Assembly (NCBI GenBank): GCA_017948555.1
Contig: JAFMYY010000003.1
Coordinates: 186,001-250,000 of the forward strand
Source of the DNA: Cesiribacteraceae bacterium YIM B00369
GTDB taxonomy: Bacteria > Bacteroidota > Bacteroidia > Cytophagales > Cyclobacteriaceae
Reading direction: 5' to 3'
Length of the DNA: 64,000 nucleotides
The notes under the pieces were generated by a model. That model made no database searches. It worked only from the letters and a program-made list of their open reading frames with translations, and was not told the DNA's origin. Of the stretch, positions 9,093 through 18,186 are shown one piece after another; the first letter of the stretch is position 1; every line of letters starts with the position of its first letter. A program made the translations under genes and the position numbers.

Positions 9093-10097
9093 ATGGATAA
9101 AATGAAACCCCTTATTGAAGGTTTTGCCAGACAAATTAAGGAAGCCCTTAAAGTCGGGCAGGAGACAAAGGTTAATCCGGCAAAAAAGGAAATCCGTAAT
9201 ATCATAAACTGCGGCATGGGTGGTTCCGGTGTAAGCGGAAACCTGGTGGCTTCACTTGTACAGGATGAGCTAAAGGTACCTTTTATCGCTTTAAAAAGCT
9301 ATAATGTACCGGCATTTGTAAATGAGCACACTCTCTTCATTGCTTCCTCTTTCAGCGGCAATACCGAGGAAACCATTGAATGTTTACAAAAAGCGCTTAA
9401 TGCAGGGGCCCAATGCTGCGCCATTACCAGTGGCGGAAAAATTATGGATATGGCCAGGGAAAATGGAATGGATATGATTACCCTGCCGGTTGATACTGCA
9501 AACCCCAGGGCTAATTTCGGGCATTCTGTAATTCAGCTATTGTTTATGCTCCACTATAAGGAGCTTATCGGCACCAGTTTTATTAATCAGTTGAACAGTA
9601 CCGTTACCCTCCTGGAGCAGGAAGAAAAGGAACTGCACAGCAAGGCAAAAAAGCTGGGCAACAGGATTAAAGGCTATCTTCCCATCATTTATACCGACAG
9701 CAGAATTCTGCCCGTGTCAATTCGCTTTCAGCAGCAAATATCAGAAAACGGCAAACACCTGGCTCATGTTAATGAATTTCCGGACATGAACCATAATGAA
9801 CTGGTAGGCTGGGAACATCCGGAGCAGGTACTGAGCGACAGCAAAATATTTTTCCTGAAAACCGATTTTGATCACCCACGCGTGCATGAGCGGTTCAGGA
9901 TATGTGAGGAAATACTGAGCAGCAAAGCCTCCACCATTATTACAGTTAATGCCAAAGGCAAAAGCCTGCTGGAGCAGTGCTTCTATCTTATTCACCTTAC
10001 TGACTGGATCTCTTACTACCTTGCTTTAGCCAATGATGCAGATCCTTATGAAGTAAAAGTAAATGATTATTTAAAATCGGCACTTTCAAAACCGTAA
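9093..10097 (+). CDS. Bifunctional phosphoglucose/phosphomannose isomerase (SIS domains)
   Basis: This 334-residue double-SIS-domain protein should interconvert glucose 6-phosphate or mannose 6-phosphate with fructose 6-phosphate in the cytoplasm. The first SIS domain carries INCGMGGSGVSGN (about 38-50) and ASSFSGNTEETIE (about 84-96), the sugar-phosphate-binding loops. FPDMNHNELVGWEHP near residue 230 matches the conserved active-site segment of the bifunctional PGI/PMI family. The length is normal for the family. The gene lies ten bases upstream of lipB and is probably cotranscribed with it. The exact substrate preference cannot be read from the sequence. Confidence 0.9.
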   Translation: MDKMKPLIEGFARQIKEALKVGQETKVNPAKKEIRNIINCGMGGSGVSGNLVASLVQDELKVPFIALKSYNVPAFVNEHTLFIASSFSGNTEETIECLQKALNAGAQCCAITSGGKIMDMARENGMDMITLPVDTANPRANFGHSVIQLLFMLHYKELIGTSFINQLNSTVTLLEQEEKELHSKAKKLGNRIKGYLPIIYTDSRILPVSIRFQQQISENGKHLAHVNEFPDMNHNELVGWEHPEQVLSDSKIFFLKTDFDHPRVHERFRICEEILSSKASTIITVNAKGKSLLEQCFYLIHLTDWISYYLALANDADPYEVKVNDYLKSALSKP

Positions 10098-10107
10098 ACC
10101 CTCCCCT

Positions 10108-10848
10108 GTGAACAGTATTATTAATAAGGAAGTGGAATTCCGGCACCTGGGCCTGATCGATTACCAGCAGGCCTGGACTTACCAGGAAAAACTTTTCGGG
10201 CAGATTATTGACCTGAAGATCAGCAACCGAAAGCTGGAGGAGCCCCTGCAGCAACCAACGCCCAACTACCTGCTGTTTTGCCAGCACCCTCATGTGTACA
10301 CTTTAGGTAAAAGCGGAGAGGAAGCGCATCTGCTGCTTAATGAGCAGGGACTTAAGGATGCAGAGGCCACATATTACAAAATAAACCGCGGCGGAGACAT
10401 TACCTACCATGGCCCCGGCCAGATTACAGGTTACCCGATTATTGACCTTGATAATTTTTTTACTGATATCCATAAATACCTTCGCTTTCTGGAGGAGGCG
10501 GTTATTCTTACACTCAAAGATTATGGAGTGGAAGCCGGCCGTATTGAAGGGCTCACCGGCGTATGGATAGATCATGAGAAGCAGCAGAATCCCCGCAAAA
10601 TATGCGCCTTAGGAGTTAAAAGCAGCCGTTGGGTAACCATGCATGGCTTCGCCTTTAATGTAAATACCGACCTGAGCTACTTCGGCAACATTGTTCCCTG
10701 CGGCATAAGCGACAAAGCCGTTACCTCACTGGAAAAGGAACTGGGAGCACCGCAGAAAATGGAGGAAGTGGAAGAAAAATTAAAAGGACATATTGCGGAG
10801 CTGTTTGGAATGAAGCTTACAGAGGGAATTACTCACACCATGGAGTAA
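10108..10848 (+). CDS. lipB: Octanoyltransferase LipB
   Basis: LipB transfers octanoate from octanoyl-ACP to lipoyl domains of 2-oxoacid dehydrogenases and the glycine cleavage H protein, the first step of endogenous lipoate synthesis. The 246-residue product has the hallmark RGGDITYHGPGQ motif near residues 92-103, the catalytic lysine in ALGVK (K171) and the acyl-thioester cysteine in IVPCGI (C198). The start is GTG at 10108; no better ATG precedes the conserved N-terminal region. It is followed by a strong bidirectional terminator. Confidence 0.96.
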   Translation: MNSIINKEVEFRHLGLIDYQQAWTYQEKLFGQIIDLKISNRKLEEPLQQPTPNYLLFCQHPHVYTLGKSGEEAHLLLNEQGLKDAEATYYKINRGGDITYHGPGQITGYPIIDLDNFFTDIHKYLRFLEEAVILTLKDYGVEAGRIEGLTGVWIDHEKQQNPRKICALGVKSSRWVTMHGFAFNVNTDLSYFGNIVPCGISDKAVTSLEKELGAPQKMEEVEEKLKGHIAELFGMKLTEGITHTME

Positions 10849-10871
10849 ATCAAATTCCTCTTTATAAAAAA

Positions 10872-10905
10872 ATACCCGGCAGCCTTTATACAGGCTGCCG
10901 GGTAT
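10872..10905. terminator. Bidirectional intrinsic terminator between lipB and psd
   Basis: A perfect 14-bp stem (ATACCCGGCAGCCT at 10872-10885 with its complement at 10892-10905) encloses a six-base loop and is flanked by A-rich and T-rich sequence on both sides. It sits between convergent lipB and the phosphatidylserine decarboxylase gene and can serve both. Confidence 0.88.
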
Positions 10906-10931
10906 GAAAATAATTTTATCCATACCGGTCA

Positions 10932-11594
10932 CTACTTCTTAAGCTCTGCTATAACGGTACGCCCGCCTTTGGTTTTATCACCTATAGCTACTTTTACCTC
11001 CGCATCAAGGGGCAGCAGGATATCCACGCGGGAACCGAACTTGATAAAACCAAACTCAGCACCCTGATCTACCTTATCACCTTCCTTTACATACCATTTT
11101 ATCCGGCGGGCTAATGCTCCGGCTATCTGCCTGAAAAGAACTTCTGTGCCTGAAGGAGATTGTATTACAATAGTAGTCCGTTCATTATCGGTACTGGATT
11201 TTGGATGCCAGGCTACCAGATACTTACCTGCGTGGTATTTAAAATACTTAATAACTCCACCCACAGGATTCCGGTTTACGTGCACATTTACCGGCGACAT
11301 AAAAATGGAAATCTGCTTTCTTTTTGTTTTAAAGTATTCTGTTTCCACTACCTCTTCAATAACCACCACTTTACCATCTGCCGGCGCAATAACATGGCGC
11401 TCATTGGCGCTTATCATTATATTGGGGTTGCGAAAAAACTGGAGAATAAGCAGGTAAAATACCAGGCTTATTCCCATAAACAGGTAATGAAGCTCATCCT
11501 GCTCAGGGTAGAAATAAATAAACAGCAGGTTTAACCCGACTAAAATTACGAGCAAGATAAAAAGCAGCTGGCGGCCTTCCTTATGAATAGTCAT
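10932..11594 (-). CDS. Phosphatidylserine decarboxylase family protein
   Basis: This 220-residue membrane-associated enzyme should convert phosphatidylserine to phosphatidylethanolamine. Two hydrophobic segments occupy about residues 10-55 (QLLFILLVILVGLNLLFIYF, then LFMGISLVFYLLILQF). The catalytic core contains VIAPADGKV, MSPVNVHVNR and, near the C-terminus, KFGSRVDILLP. In the short PSD subfamily self-cleavage at the Gly-Ser bond creates the pyruvoyl group; here the serine is S188. The frame is open to 11711, but MTIHKEGRQ at 11594 is the usual N-terminus of Bacteroidota homologues and is preferred. The neighbouring cdsA acts earlier in the same phospholipid pathway. Confidence 0.92.
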   Translation of the reverse strand: MTIHKEGRQLLFILLVILVGLNLLFIYFYPEQDELHYLFMGISLVFYLLILQFFRNPNIMISANERHVIAPADGKVVVIEEVVETEYFKTKRKQISIFMSPVNVHVNRNPVGGVIKYFKYHAGKYLVAWHPKSSTDNERTTIVIQSPSGTEVLFRQIAGALARRIKWYVKEGDKVDQGAEFGFIKFGSRVDILLPLDAEVKVAIGDKTKGGRTVIAELKK

Positions 11595-11770
11595 TTTTAA
11601 TATTATATTTTCAAACTTTATTACAGCTTTGTTTTTTTCACCTGCAATGAACAAGCTGCCGGTTGTAATATTCCGCAGCTCCTTGCAGACTTTAAGAGCA
11701 TATTTAAACAAGCTCTAAAAAAGCTTTGCAAAATAAAGCTTTCTGCATGAAATATTATACATATTTATAA

Positions 11771-11810
11771 AAAAAGGCTGGCCGTCAAATTACTCCGGGC
11801 CAGCCTTTTT
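11771..11810 (-). terminator. Intrinsic terminator downstream of gdhA
   Basis: AAAAAGGCTGGCC (11771-11783) pairs perfectly with GGCCAGCCTTTTT (11798-11810) around a 14-base loop, giving T-runs on either strand. It lies 42 bases beyond the glutamate dehydrogenase stop codon. Confidence 0.85.
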
Positions 11811-11851
11811 ATTTTATATATACAGATTTACTGTACCATTTGTTTTCCGCA

Positions 11852-13129
11852 TCAGAAGCCACCCCTGAATTTATAGGTTTTGGCCACTTTATCAATAGCT
11901 ACTATATAAGCACCTATCCGCATCGACACATTATATTCCTGTGCCGTATTATATACTTTTTCAAAAGCATCTTTCATAATCCTGTCCGAACGGCGGTTTA
12001 CCCTTTCACCCGTCCATTTATACCCAAGCCTGTTTTGTACCCATTCAAAATAAGAAACAGTTACACCACCGGCATTAGCCAGGATATCCGGCACTACCAG
12101 AATTCCTTTGTCATTGATAATGGAATCGGCTTTGGCAGAAGTAGGGCCATTAGCACCTTCCACAATAAGCTTCGCTTTTATGTTGGAGGCATTTCCTGCA
12201 GTAATTACATCTTCCATAGCGGCAGGAACCAGCACATCAACCTCCAGCTCCAGTATTTCATCTCCGCTGCCCAGCTTCTCTCCCCCCGGAAAACCTTCCA
12301 GACTTCCTTTATTATTATTCCGGTAATTAACCGCTTCATTCACATCCAGGCCATTCGGGTTATAGTAAGCACCGGAAAGGTCCGATATTGCCACTATCTT
12401 CACCCCTCTTTCTTCAAGCAGGAGTGCGGCAAATGACCCTACGTTACCAAAGCCCTGAACAGCGCAGGTAGCCTGGTAAGGGTTAATTTTAAGCTTTTCC
12501 ATGGCAGCCAGCGCCGATACCATTACCCCCCGTCCCGTTGCTTCCGTACGTCCTAATGATCCTCCCAGTACCAGGGGCTTTCCGGTAACCACAGCCGTGG
12601 TGGTTTTGCCTACTGCGCGGGAGTATTCATCCATCAGCCAGGCCATTTCCTGTGGCCCTGTGCCCATATCCGGAGCAGGAATATCGCGGTCAGGACCGAA
12701 TACTTCCATCATGGAAAGGGTAAATGCTCTTGTAAGGCGTTCTATTTCTCCGGCCGACATCTGACGGGGGTTACAACGGATACCACCCTTGGCACCTCCG
12801 TATGGAATATCCACTACAGCACATTTCCAGGTCATCCAGGCAGCCAGTGCTTTTACTTCGTCTATATTCACATTCATATCATACCTGATACCGCCTTTTG
12901 AGGGGCCAAGAATGTTAGAGTGAATCACCCGGTAACCTTCAAATACCTTAATGGACCCATCGTCCATTGTTACCGGCAGCGAAACAGTTACCTGCCGTGT
13001 GGGGGCTTTCAAAACATTATATACTTCATCATCAAGTCCCAATGCCTGTGCAGCAATATGGAATCTCGACATCATGGATTCAAATGGATTTTCTTTATCC
13101 TTAATAGGAGCTGGTTCTATATATGCCAT
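11852..13129 (-). CDS. gdhA: Glutamate dehydrogenase (Glu/Leu/Phe/Val dehydrogenase family)
   Basis: This 425-residue cytosolic enzyme interconverts glutamate with 2-oxoglutarate and ammonia. The glutamate-binding region GPSKGGIRYD (about 75-84) and the active-site segment PYGGAKGGI with catalytic K114 are present. The C-terminal Rossmann domain begins with VQGFGNVGS near residue 225. The length matches the hexameric small-type GDHs. The ATG at 13129 (MAYIEPAPI) is well placed. Coenzyme specificity (NAD or NADP) cannot be decided by eye. It has its own terminator and an intergenic region of 226 bases upstream, so it is probably monocistronic. Confidence 0.94.
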   Translation of the reverse strand: MAYIEPAPIKDKENPFESMMSRFHIAAQALGLDDEVYNVLKAPTRQVTVSLPVTMDDGSIKVFEGYRVIHSNILGPSKGGIRYDMNVNIDEVKALAAWMTWKCAVVDIPYGGAKGGIRCNPRQMSAGEIERLTRAFTLSMMEVFGPDRDIPAPDMGTGPQEMAWLMDEYSRAVGKTTTAVVTGKPLVLGGSLGRTEATGRGVMVSALAAMEKLKINPYQATCAVQGFGNVGSFAALLLEERGVKIVAISDLSGAYYNPNGLDVNEAVNYRNNNKGSLEGFPGGEKLGSGDEILELEVDVLVPAAMEDVITAGNASNIKAKLIVEGANGPTSAKADSIINDKGILVVPDILANAGGVTVSYFEWVQNRLGYKWTGERVNRRSDRIMKDAFEKVYNTAQEYNVSMRIGAYIVAIDKVAKTYKFRGGF

Positions 13130-13355
13130 AGATTTATGTGCTGTTTTACTGTGTTAATATGCAAAAAAATGATTACTCCTGCCAGAGTAAATTTAAAAAT
13201 AAGTCCTTATATAAGAAGCAATACCTCTTAAGGTTGTTACGCAAAATCTAAAAAATGTTTCACAGTAAGGCTGTTAAAGCAAAATCCTCTGATCCGGCCG
13301 GGCGATACCATAATTTCTGCCCATATTCCTGTTTCCGGAATCCAATCTTCTGATA

Positions 13356-14186
13356 TTAGAAAAGGATCAGGTAGGCAAGTATAAAAGGGGTGGCAAGTAA
13401 AATTCCGTCGAAGCGGTCGAGAAAACCTCCATGCCCGGGTATAGAGGTTCCTGAATCTTTAATGGCAATACTGCGCTTGAATAAAGACTCCACCAGGTCG
13501 CCATAGGTGGCGGTAACTACAGTAATAACAGAGAGCACAAGCCACTCCCAAAGCAGAAGATCATGGTAAAAGAGAGAAATAAGAAAGGCCATAAACAAAG
13601 CTGCAATTGTACCTCCTATACTTCCTTCCCATGATTTTTTAGGCGATACACGCTCAAAAAGCTTTGTTTTCCCGAACTTTGTACCGGCAAAATAAGCGCC
13701 TGTATCGCTTGCCCATATTATAAAGAGCAGCCCCAGTATTATCTCGTGACTGTAAAAACCATTAATAAACACACAAACATGCAGGAGCGAAAACGGAACA
13801 GCCACATACACAATCCCTAAAAAAGTATAGGCAATACTGGTAAAAGGCTTAATATCATTTTTCCGGTACAGTTTAATAAAAAAGGTTCCTGCCGCAATAG
13901 GAAACACCAGGAAGTAATAATGGTAAGAAAGAATATGTTTTTCAATAAGAAAGGTGAGTGTATAGATAAACATTCCTGAAAAAGTTCCCCAGAACTTAAG
14001 GGGCAGCATACCATCCAGACCTGTAAGTTTGTAGAACTCCAGCTGGGTAAGCATGGTAATAACGAAAAACATAGCAAAATACGTCCAGGAATTAAACCAG
14101 GCCGAAAAAATAATTAATGCCCCTCCAAGCAAAGCTGCAATTACTCTCTGGCGCAGATTGCTGTAACTATTCAAACGTGATATCAT
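13356..14186 (-). CDS. cdsA: Phosphatidate cytidylyltransferase
   Basis: CdsA makes CDP-diacylglycerol from phosphatidic acid and CTP in the inner membrane, the entry point to phospholipid synthesis. The 276-residue product is almost entirely hydrophobic with about eight membrane segments. The family features are ASDTGAYFAG, KKSWEGSIGG and the C-terminal CTP-transferase signature between about 228 and 258 (GDLVESLFKRS, KDSG, PGHGGFLDRFD). The start codon overlaps the 3' end of the upstream DUF2007 gene by 20 bases, which indicates translational coupling. Confidence 0.95.
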   Translation of the reverse strand: MISRLNSYSNLRQRVIAALLGGALIIFSAWFNSWTYFAMFFVITMLTQLEFYKLTGLDGMLPLKFWGTFSGMFIYTLTFLIEKHILSYHYYFLVFPIAAGTFFIKLYRKNDIKPFTSIAYTFLGIVYVAVPFSLLHVCVFINGFYSHEIILGLLFIIWASDTGAYFAGTKFGKTKLFERVSPKKSWEGSIGGTIAALFMAFLISLFYHDLLLWEWLVLSVITVVTATYGDLVESLFKRSIAIKDSGTSIPGHGGFLDRFDGILLATPFILAYLILF

Positions 14187-14373
14187 CCGTAATAATTTTG
14201 ATTGCCATCAGCACGTCGTCGGCGCCTACATGCACTTCGTAAAACCCTAAATGGTAAGCAGTATCTTTTTTATTTACTACTACTGCAGGTATATCATTAT
14301 CTTCCAGTACTGCCTTTACAATTTCAGCCCGGTACAGGTTATCATTTTTAAACACCCTGGCCCACTTACTCAT
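14167..14373 (-). CDS. DUF2007-family small protein
   Basis: This 68-residue protein starts at MSKWARVFKND and contains LYRAEIVKAVLEDNDIPAVV followed by VHVGADDVLMAIKII. That is the pattern of the DUF2007 (putative signal-transducing) family, a compact alpha/beta fold with no known activity. The frame is open further upstream to 14430, but that part lies inside the CPBP gene and is not conserved-looking. With the ATG at 14373 the gene overlaps the CPBP protease stop by eight bases and cdsA by 20 bases, so the three genes form a tightly coupled operon. Confidence 0.85.
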   Translation of the reverse strand: MSKWARVFKNDNLYRAEIVKAVLEDNDIPAVVVNKKDTAYHLGFYEVHVGADDVLMAIKIITDDITFE

Positions 14374-15313
14374 TCGTTTGCGGTGTTGATGTGTTGAAAT
14401 ATCGACGCAGGTAAATAAAACCTGCTCCACCTAAAAGTAAAAATACAAGAATATAATGATATGGCAAGGAAGGACTTTCCGTTACATCCTCACTGATTAT
14501 CTTCACCTGATATAAATACACCAGAAGCAGGCTAAAGCCATTGTTAATAAAATGACCTATAATGGGAAGCATGAGGCTTCCGGACCAGTAATAAAGGTAT
14601 CCAAATATCAAGCCGAGAAACATTCTTGGAAAAAGACCATAAAACTGTAAGTGAATAGCCGCAAAAATAAATGAAGCAAGCCAGATTCCTAGATGAGGAT
14701 TCTGAAGGGCTTTTACCAGATTTCGCTGAAGCAATCCCCTGAACAATAACTCCTCTCCTACAGCAGGCAAAACTGCTACTATAAAAACCACCAGCAAGGA
14801 ATCGCCCGCAGAGCTGAAATCAACCAGATGTTCGGTAATCCGGCGCATACTCCGTTCCTTTTCCAGCAATATTTCTTCAAGCCATTTTAAAGGTTCAGGA
14901 AAAACAATGCCTGAATTCCATTCTATTAAAAGGGAATTCACCATTATAAAAGAAAGGGTAACCAATACTGTAAGGCTTATGGGAATTAAATGACTGGCCT
15001 TTTTGTTAGTGAGGTCAAAAAAACCCTTATTCTCGTAGTGATTCAGGTATAATAAAGGAGCGACAATGAAAGCTCCCAGGGCCGAGCCGAACTGGATACA
15101 ATAAAGAATGTATTTAGCATTTGGTTCGATCTGGAAATTTTGGGCAACCAGCAGTACCTGCTCAAAACCCATCCCGAACAGGAGCATTGCAAGCAGCACT
15201 CCTAAAAACTGCCCTACAAACATTCCTGCTAAAAAGTAAAGAATGATGTAGAAAAGAGCGCGCCATGGACTGCCAGCTGAATATTCTTGTTGTGTAGTTC
15301 CGTTATTTTCCAT
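14366..15313 (-). CDS. CPBP family intramembrane glutamic/metalloprotease
   Basis: This 315-residue polytopic membrane protein carries the CPBP (Abi/Rce1-like) motifs. Motif 1 is GEELLFRGLLQRN with E187, E188 and R192; motif 2 has H221 in AAIHLQF; motif 3 is IGHFINNGFSL. About eight hydrophobic segments are visible. Family members are intramembrane proteases or maturation factors for small peptides and prenylated proteins; the substrate here is unknown. It heads the operon with the DUF2007 gene and cdsA. Only 39 bases separate it from divergent dusB. Confidence 0.9.
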   Translation of the reverse strand: MENNGTTQQEYSAGSPWRALFYIILYFLAGMFVGQFLGVLLAMLLFGMGFEQVLLVAQNFQIEPNAKYILYCIQFGSALGAFIVAPLLYLNHYENKGFFDLTNKKASHLIPISLTVLVTLSFIMVNSLLIEWNSGIVFPEPLKWLEEILLEKERSMRRITEHLVDFSSAGDSLLVVFIVAVLPAVGEELLFRGLLQRNLVKALQNPHLGIWLASFIFAAIHLQFYGLFPRMFLGLIFGYLYYWSGSLMLPIIGHFINNGFSLLLVYLYQVKIISEDVTESPSLPYHYILVFLLLGGAGFIYLRRYFNTSTPQTNE

Positions 15314-15352
15314 AATAAACAGTAAATTTACGCTAAAATTATTAATTGCAAA

Positions 15353-16348
15353 TTGGTTAAAATAGGAAATTTAGAAGTCGGAGAATTCCCCCTGTTGTTG
15401 GCGCCCATGGAAGATGTGAGTGATCCTCCTTTTCGCGCTGTATGTAAAGCACAGGGTGCAGACCTTATGTATACCGAATTTATTTCGGCCGAAGGACTGA
15501 TCAGGGACGCTGAAAAAAGCATGCAGAAGCTGGATATCTATGACTATGAAAGGCCGATTGGCATCCAGATTTTTGGAGATAAGATAGAAAGCATGCGTGA
15601 AGCGGCTGCCATTGCCGAAGCTGCAAACCCTGAACTGGTGGATATTAACTATGGCTGCCCGGTAAAAAAAGTTGCCTGCAAAGGCGCCGGGGCCGGTATT
15701 CTGCTCGACCTGCCTAAAATGCAGCAAATGACTGCCGAAATAGTAAAAGCGGTAACCAAACCTGTTACGGTTAAAACCCGCCTTGGCTGGGACACCAGCA
15801 CCATTAAAATTATTGAGGTAGCCAAACGCCTGCAGGATGTAGGCATACAGGCCCTTACTATCCATGGCCGCACCCGCCAGCAAATGTACAAGGGCGAAGC
15901 CGACTGGAGCTATATTGCGGAGGTTAAAAACCATCCTGACATCCATATTCCAATTTTTGGAAACGGCGACATCGACTCTCCTGAAAAAGCACTTGAGTAC
16001 AAAAACAGATATGGAGTGGACGGCATTATGATAGGCCGTGCTGCAATTGGCTACCCATGGATATTTAATGAAATAAAACATTTCATGAAAACCGGCGAAC
16101 ACCTTCCCGCCCCCGCCCTGGCCGAGCGGGTAAAGGTTGCAAAGGAGCACCTGAAGTTTTCGGTGGAGTGGAAAGGCGAAAAACAGGGGATTTTCGAAAT
16201 GCGCAGGCATTACACAAACTACTTCCGCGGAATCCCTAATTTTAAACCCTACCGCTCCCGTCTGGTAGAGTCGGACCAATACGATGATGTTTTAGCTACG
16301 CTGAATGAAGTAGCCGAAGTATTCGCCAACGCTTACAGCATTGCCTAA
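15353..16348 (+). CDS. dusB: tRNA-dihydrouridine synthase DusB
   Basis: This 331-residue FMN-dependent enzyme reduces uridine to dihydrouridine in the tRNA D-loop, using NADPH. The TIM barrel starts with LLLAPMEDVSDPPFR. YTEFISAEGL, the catalytic cysteine C102 in INYGCPVKK, TVKTRLGW, TIHGRTRQQ and GIMIGRAAIGYPW follow in the usual order. The only plausible start is TTG at 15353, because an in-frame TAA lies 33 bases upstream. The stop codon overlaps the start of the downstream exporter gene. Confidence 0.95.
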   Translation: MVKIGNLEVGEFPLLLAPMEDVSDPPFRAVCKAQGADLMYTEFISAEGLIRDAEKSMQKLDIYDYERPIGIQIFGDKIESMREAAAIAEAANPELVDINYGCPVKKVACKGAGAGILLDLPKMQQMTAEIVKAVTKPVTVKTRLGWDTSTIKIIEVAKRLQDVGIQALTIHGRTRQQMYKGEADWSYIAEVKNHPDIHIPIFGNGDIDSPEKALEYKNRYGVDGIMIGRAAIGYPWIFNEIKHFMKTGEHLPAPALAERVKVAKEHLKFSVEWKGEKQGIFEMRRHYTNYFRGIPNFKPYRSRLVESDQYDDVLATLNEVAEVFANAYSIA

Positions 16349-17261
16349 ATCAGTAAAAGTCCTTCAGAATGCCGATGCGCTTTCCTGGGCATTGTTACTG
16401 TTGCTGTCTCTGATCTGGGGCAGCTCTTTTATTCTTATTAAAAAATCGCTGGTTATTTTCGGCCCCGGAGAGGTCGGTGCTTTACGTATAGCATCTGCTG
16501 CCATTGCCCTTGCGCCCATTGCTATCCGGCACCTGAGCAGGCTATCGTCCCGGCATAAAAGGTTACTGCTGCTTATAGGCTTTGTAGGCTCCTTTATTCC
16601 TGCCTTTCTTTTCGCAAAGGCTCAAACGCGGCTGGACTCAAGTATTACAGGTATATTAAATGCCCTTACCCCCTCTTTTGTGGTAGTAATGGGCGCCCTT
16701 TTTTTCAGCCAGAAGTTTACCCGGCAAAATGCAACCGGCTTAATCATCAGCTTCGCCGGATCTGTTCTGCTTATTCTGGCAGGTAACAGCGGGAAACTTG
16801 GCGACATTAACTTTTATGCTCTTTTTGTAATAGCCGCCACTATTTGCTATGGCATTAACCTTAATGTAATAAAAGTGTACCTGCCCGATCTTAAGCCTGT
16901 TACTATAACGGCAGTATCTCTTCTGTTTGTTTTTCCGCTTGCTCTGGTTTTTTTACTCGGCTTTACCTCATTTACGGAAAAGATAAGCCAGCCCGGAGGT
17001 GGAGAAGCGCTGTTCTATGTCTGCCTTTTAGGTGTGGTTGGTACGTCCTTCGCCCTTATCCTTTTTAATAAGCTTGTGCAGCTGACTTCTCCCATGTTCA
17101 CCTCTTTCGTTACTTATCTTATCCCTATAGTTGCTGTAATCTGGGGCGTTATTGACGGCGAATCGCTCTTTCCTGTTCACTACCTTGCCATGGCAACCAT
17201 TATTACAGGGGTATTTATAGCAAACCGGCGCAGAAAAAAAATCATTTCTGTAAAGCAGTAA
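16341..17261 (+). CDS. EamA/DMT-family transporter
   Basis: This 306-residue protein has about ten hydrophobic helices arranged as two EamA repeats (about 15-145 and 158-298). The first repeat begins with the typical LLLLLSLIWGSSFILIKK, and the second ends with TSFVTYLIPIVAVIWG. Such drug/metabolite-superfamily proteins export amino acids, nucleosides or other metabolites; the substrate is unknown. Translation probably starts at TTG 16341, eight bases inside the end of dusB, so the two genes are coupled. The C-terminus is basic (RRRKKI), consistent with the inside of the membrane. Confidence 0.88.
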   Translation: MPKSVKVLQNADALSWALLLLLSLIWGSSFILIKKSLVIFGPGEVGALRIASAAIALAPIAIRHLSRLSSRHKRLLLLIGFVGSFIPAFLFAKAQTRLDSSITGILNALTPSFVVVMGALFFSQKFTRQNATGLIISFAGSVLLILAGNSGKLGDINFYALFVIAATICYGINLNVIKVYLPDLKPVTITAVSLLFVFPLALVFLLGFTSFTEKISQPGGGEALFYVCLLGVVGTSFALILFNKLVQLTSPMFTSFVTYLIPIVAVIWGVIDGESLFPVHYLAMATIITGVFIANRRRKKIISVKQ

Positions 17262-17320
17262 ACTATCAGGCCCTCTGCCTGTTATATCCGGCAAAGTCAT
17301 CATATTCTACTACCGGAAAC

Positions 17321-17926
17321 ATGCTTAAAGTTGCTCTTTTTGACCTTAACCAAACTGTTTATAATAAGTCCTCCAAAGACGAGTTCTTTAAGTACGTTTG
17401 CTACAGAAGGAATTACAAGCTTATTAACCTTTTACAGATGGGGTGGCATACACTTCAGAAAGAGCTGAATCTTGCCACAAAAACAGAACATAAAGAAAAC
17501 TTTTTCCATTACATGGATAAGCTATCTCCTTCAACTGTGGATAAGTTTGCTACAGAATACTGGTCTGTGGAGTGGCCTCAGCATTTTAACCAAACCCTGC
17601 TGCAGCGGATTGACCAGTTGCGACAATCAGGAAATAAAATTGTTTTTATTACCGGGGCACTCGATGTTTATGTAAAGCCCCTTTTCGAAACTTTCTTAAT
17701 TCCTGATTACTGGATCGCTACCCGCACCCAGTACATTGGCAATTCGTACAAGGTTATTGGCAAAGCCTGCAAAGATGATGAAAAATTGCAACGCCTGAAC
17801 CAGATACTCCACCCCCGGCCTTATGAGATTACAGAGGCTTATTCAGACCAAAAGGAAGATATACTGAAAGCAGCCCAAAAAGCTTTCCTGATAAAGCACG
17901 GAGAGGCAATTCCTGTTACTTTTTGA
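17321..17926 (+). CDS. HAD-superfamily hydrolase-like protein with altered motif I
   Basis: This 201-residue HAD-like protein resembles the HAD-IB (phosphoserine phosphatase-like) group: motif I ALFDLNQTVY, motif II VFITGA near residue 107, a conserved lysine in VIGKAC and motif IV AYSDQKED. The alpha-helical cap lies between motifs I and II. In true phosphatases motif I is DxD; here D8 is kept but the second position is N10. Because that Asp acts as the general acid/base, the protein may be catalytically impaired or carry out a different phosphotransfer. It follows the DMT gene by 59 bases and could belong to the same transcript. Confidence 0.75.
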   Translation: MLKVALFDLNQTVYNKSSKDEFFKYVCYRRNYKLINLLQMGWHTLQKELNLATKTEHKENFFHYMDKLSPSTVDKFATEYWSVEWPQHFNQTLLQRIDQLRQSGNKIVFITGALDVYVKPLFETFLIPDYWIATRTQYIGNSYKVIGKACKDDEKLQRLNQILHPRPYEITEAYSDQKEDILKAAQKAFLIKHGEAIPVTF

Positions 17927-18135
17927 GCCTTGCTGCAGGCACAAACAGCCCGGTGAGGAACCGCAATTTTCACCGGAAGAAAAGAAGAAAAAAATATCCG
18001 GGGTTTGGCGTAATTCCCGCTATGGGAAAAAATTTTTACCTGACTTCAGGATATAAATTTTTCAAAAAAATAAACCCTTTTCTATTTTATTTTTGTTAAC
18101 AATACCAGCAGGAACCTTAAATCCAACATTCCTGC

Positions 18136-18143
18136 TACCTTTG
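18136..18143 (+). promoter_or_regulatory. Putative -7 element for the ECF sigma gene
   Basis: TACCTTTG matches the TAnnTTTG consensus. Initiation near 18150 would leave a leader of about 37 bases before the ATG at 18187. No clear TTTG box lies at the optimal -33 spacing. The 260-base gap before the sigma gene otherwise contains no ORF. Confidence 0.42.
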
Positions 18144-18186
18144 CAAAAATAAAGTATTCCGATACATACTATTACTGTGTTAAAAA

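Noticed and set aside
11595-11711. Upstream extension of the phosphatidylserine decarboxylase frame
   Set aside because: The added 39 residues have no family similarity, and the ATG at 11594 gives the usual N-terminus and length.
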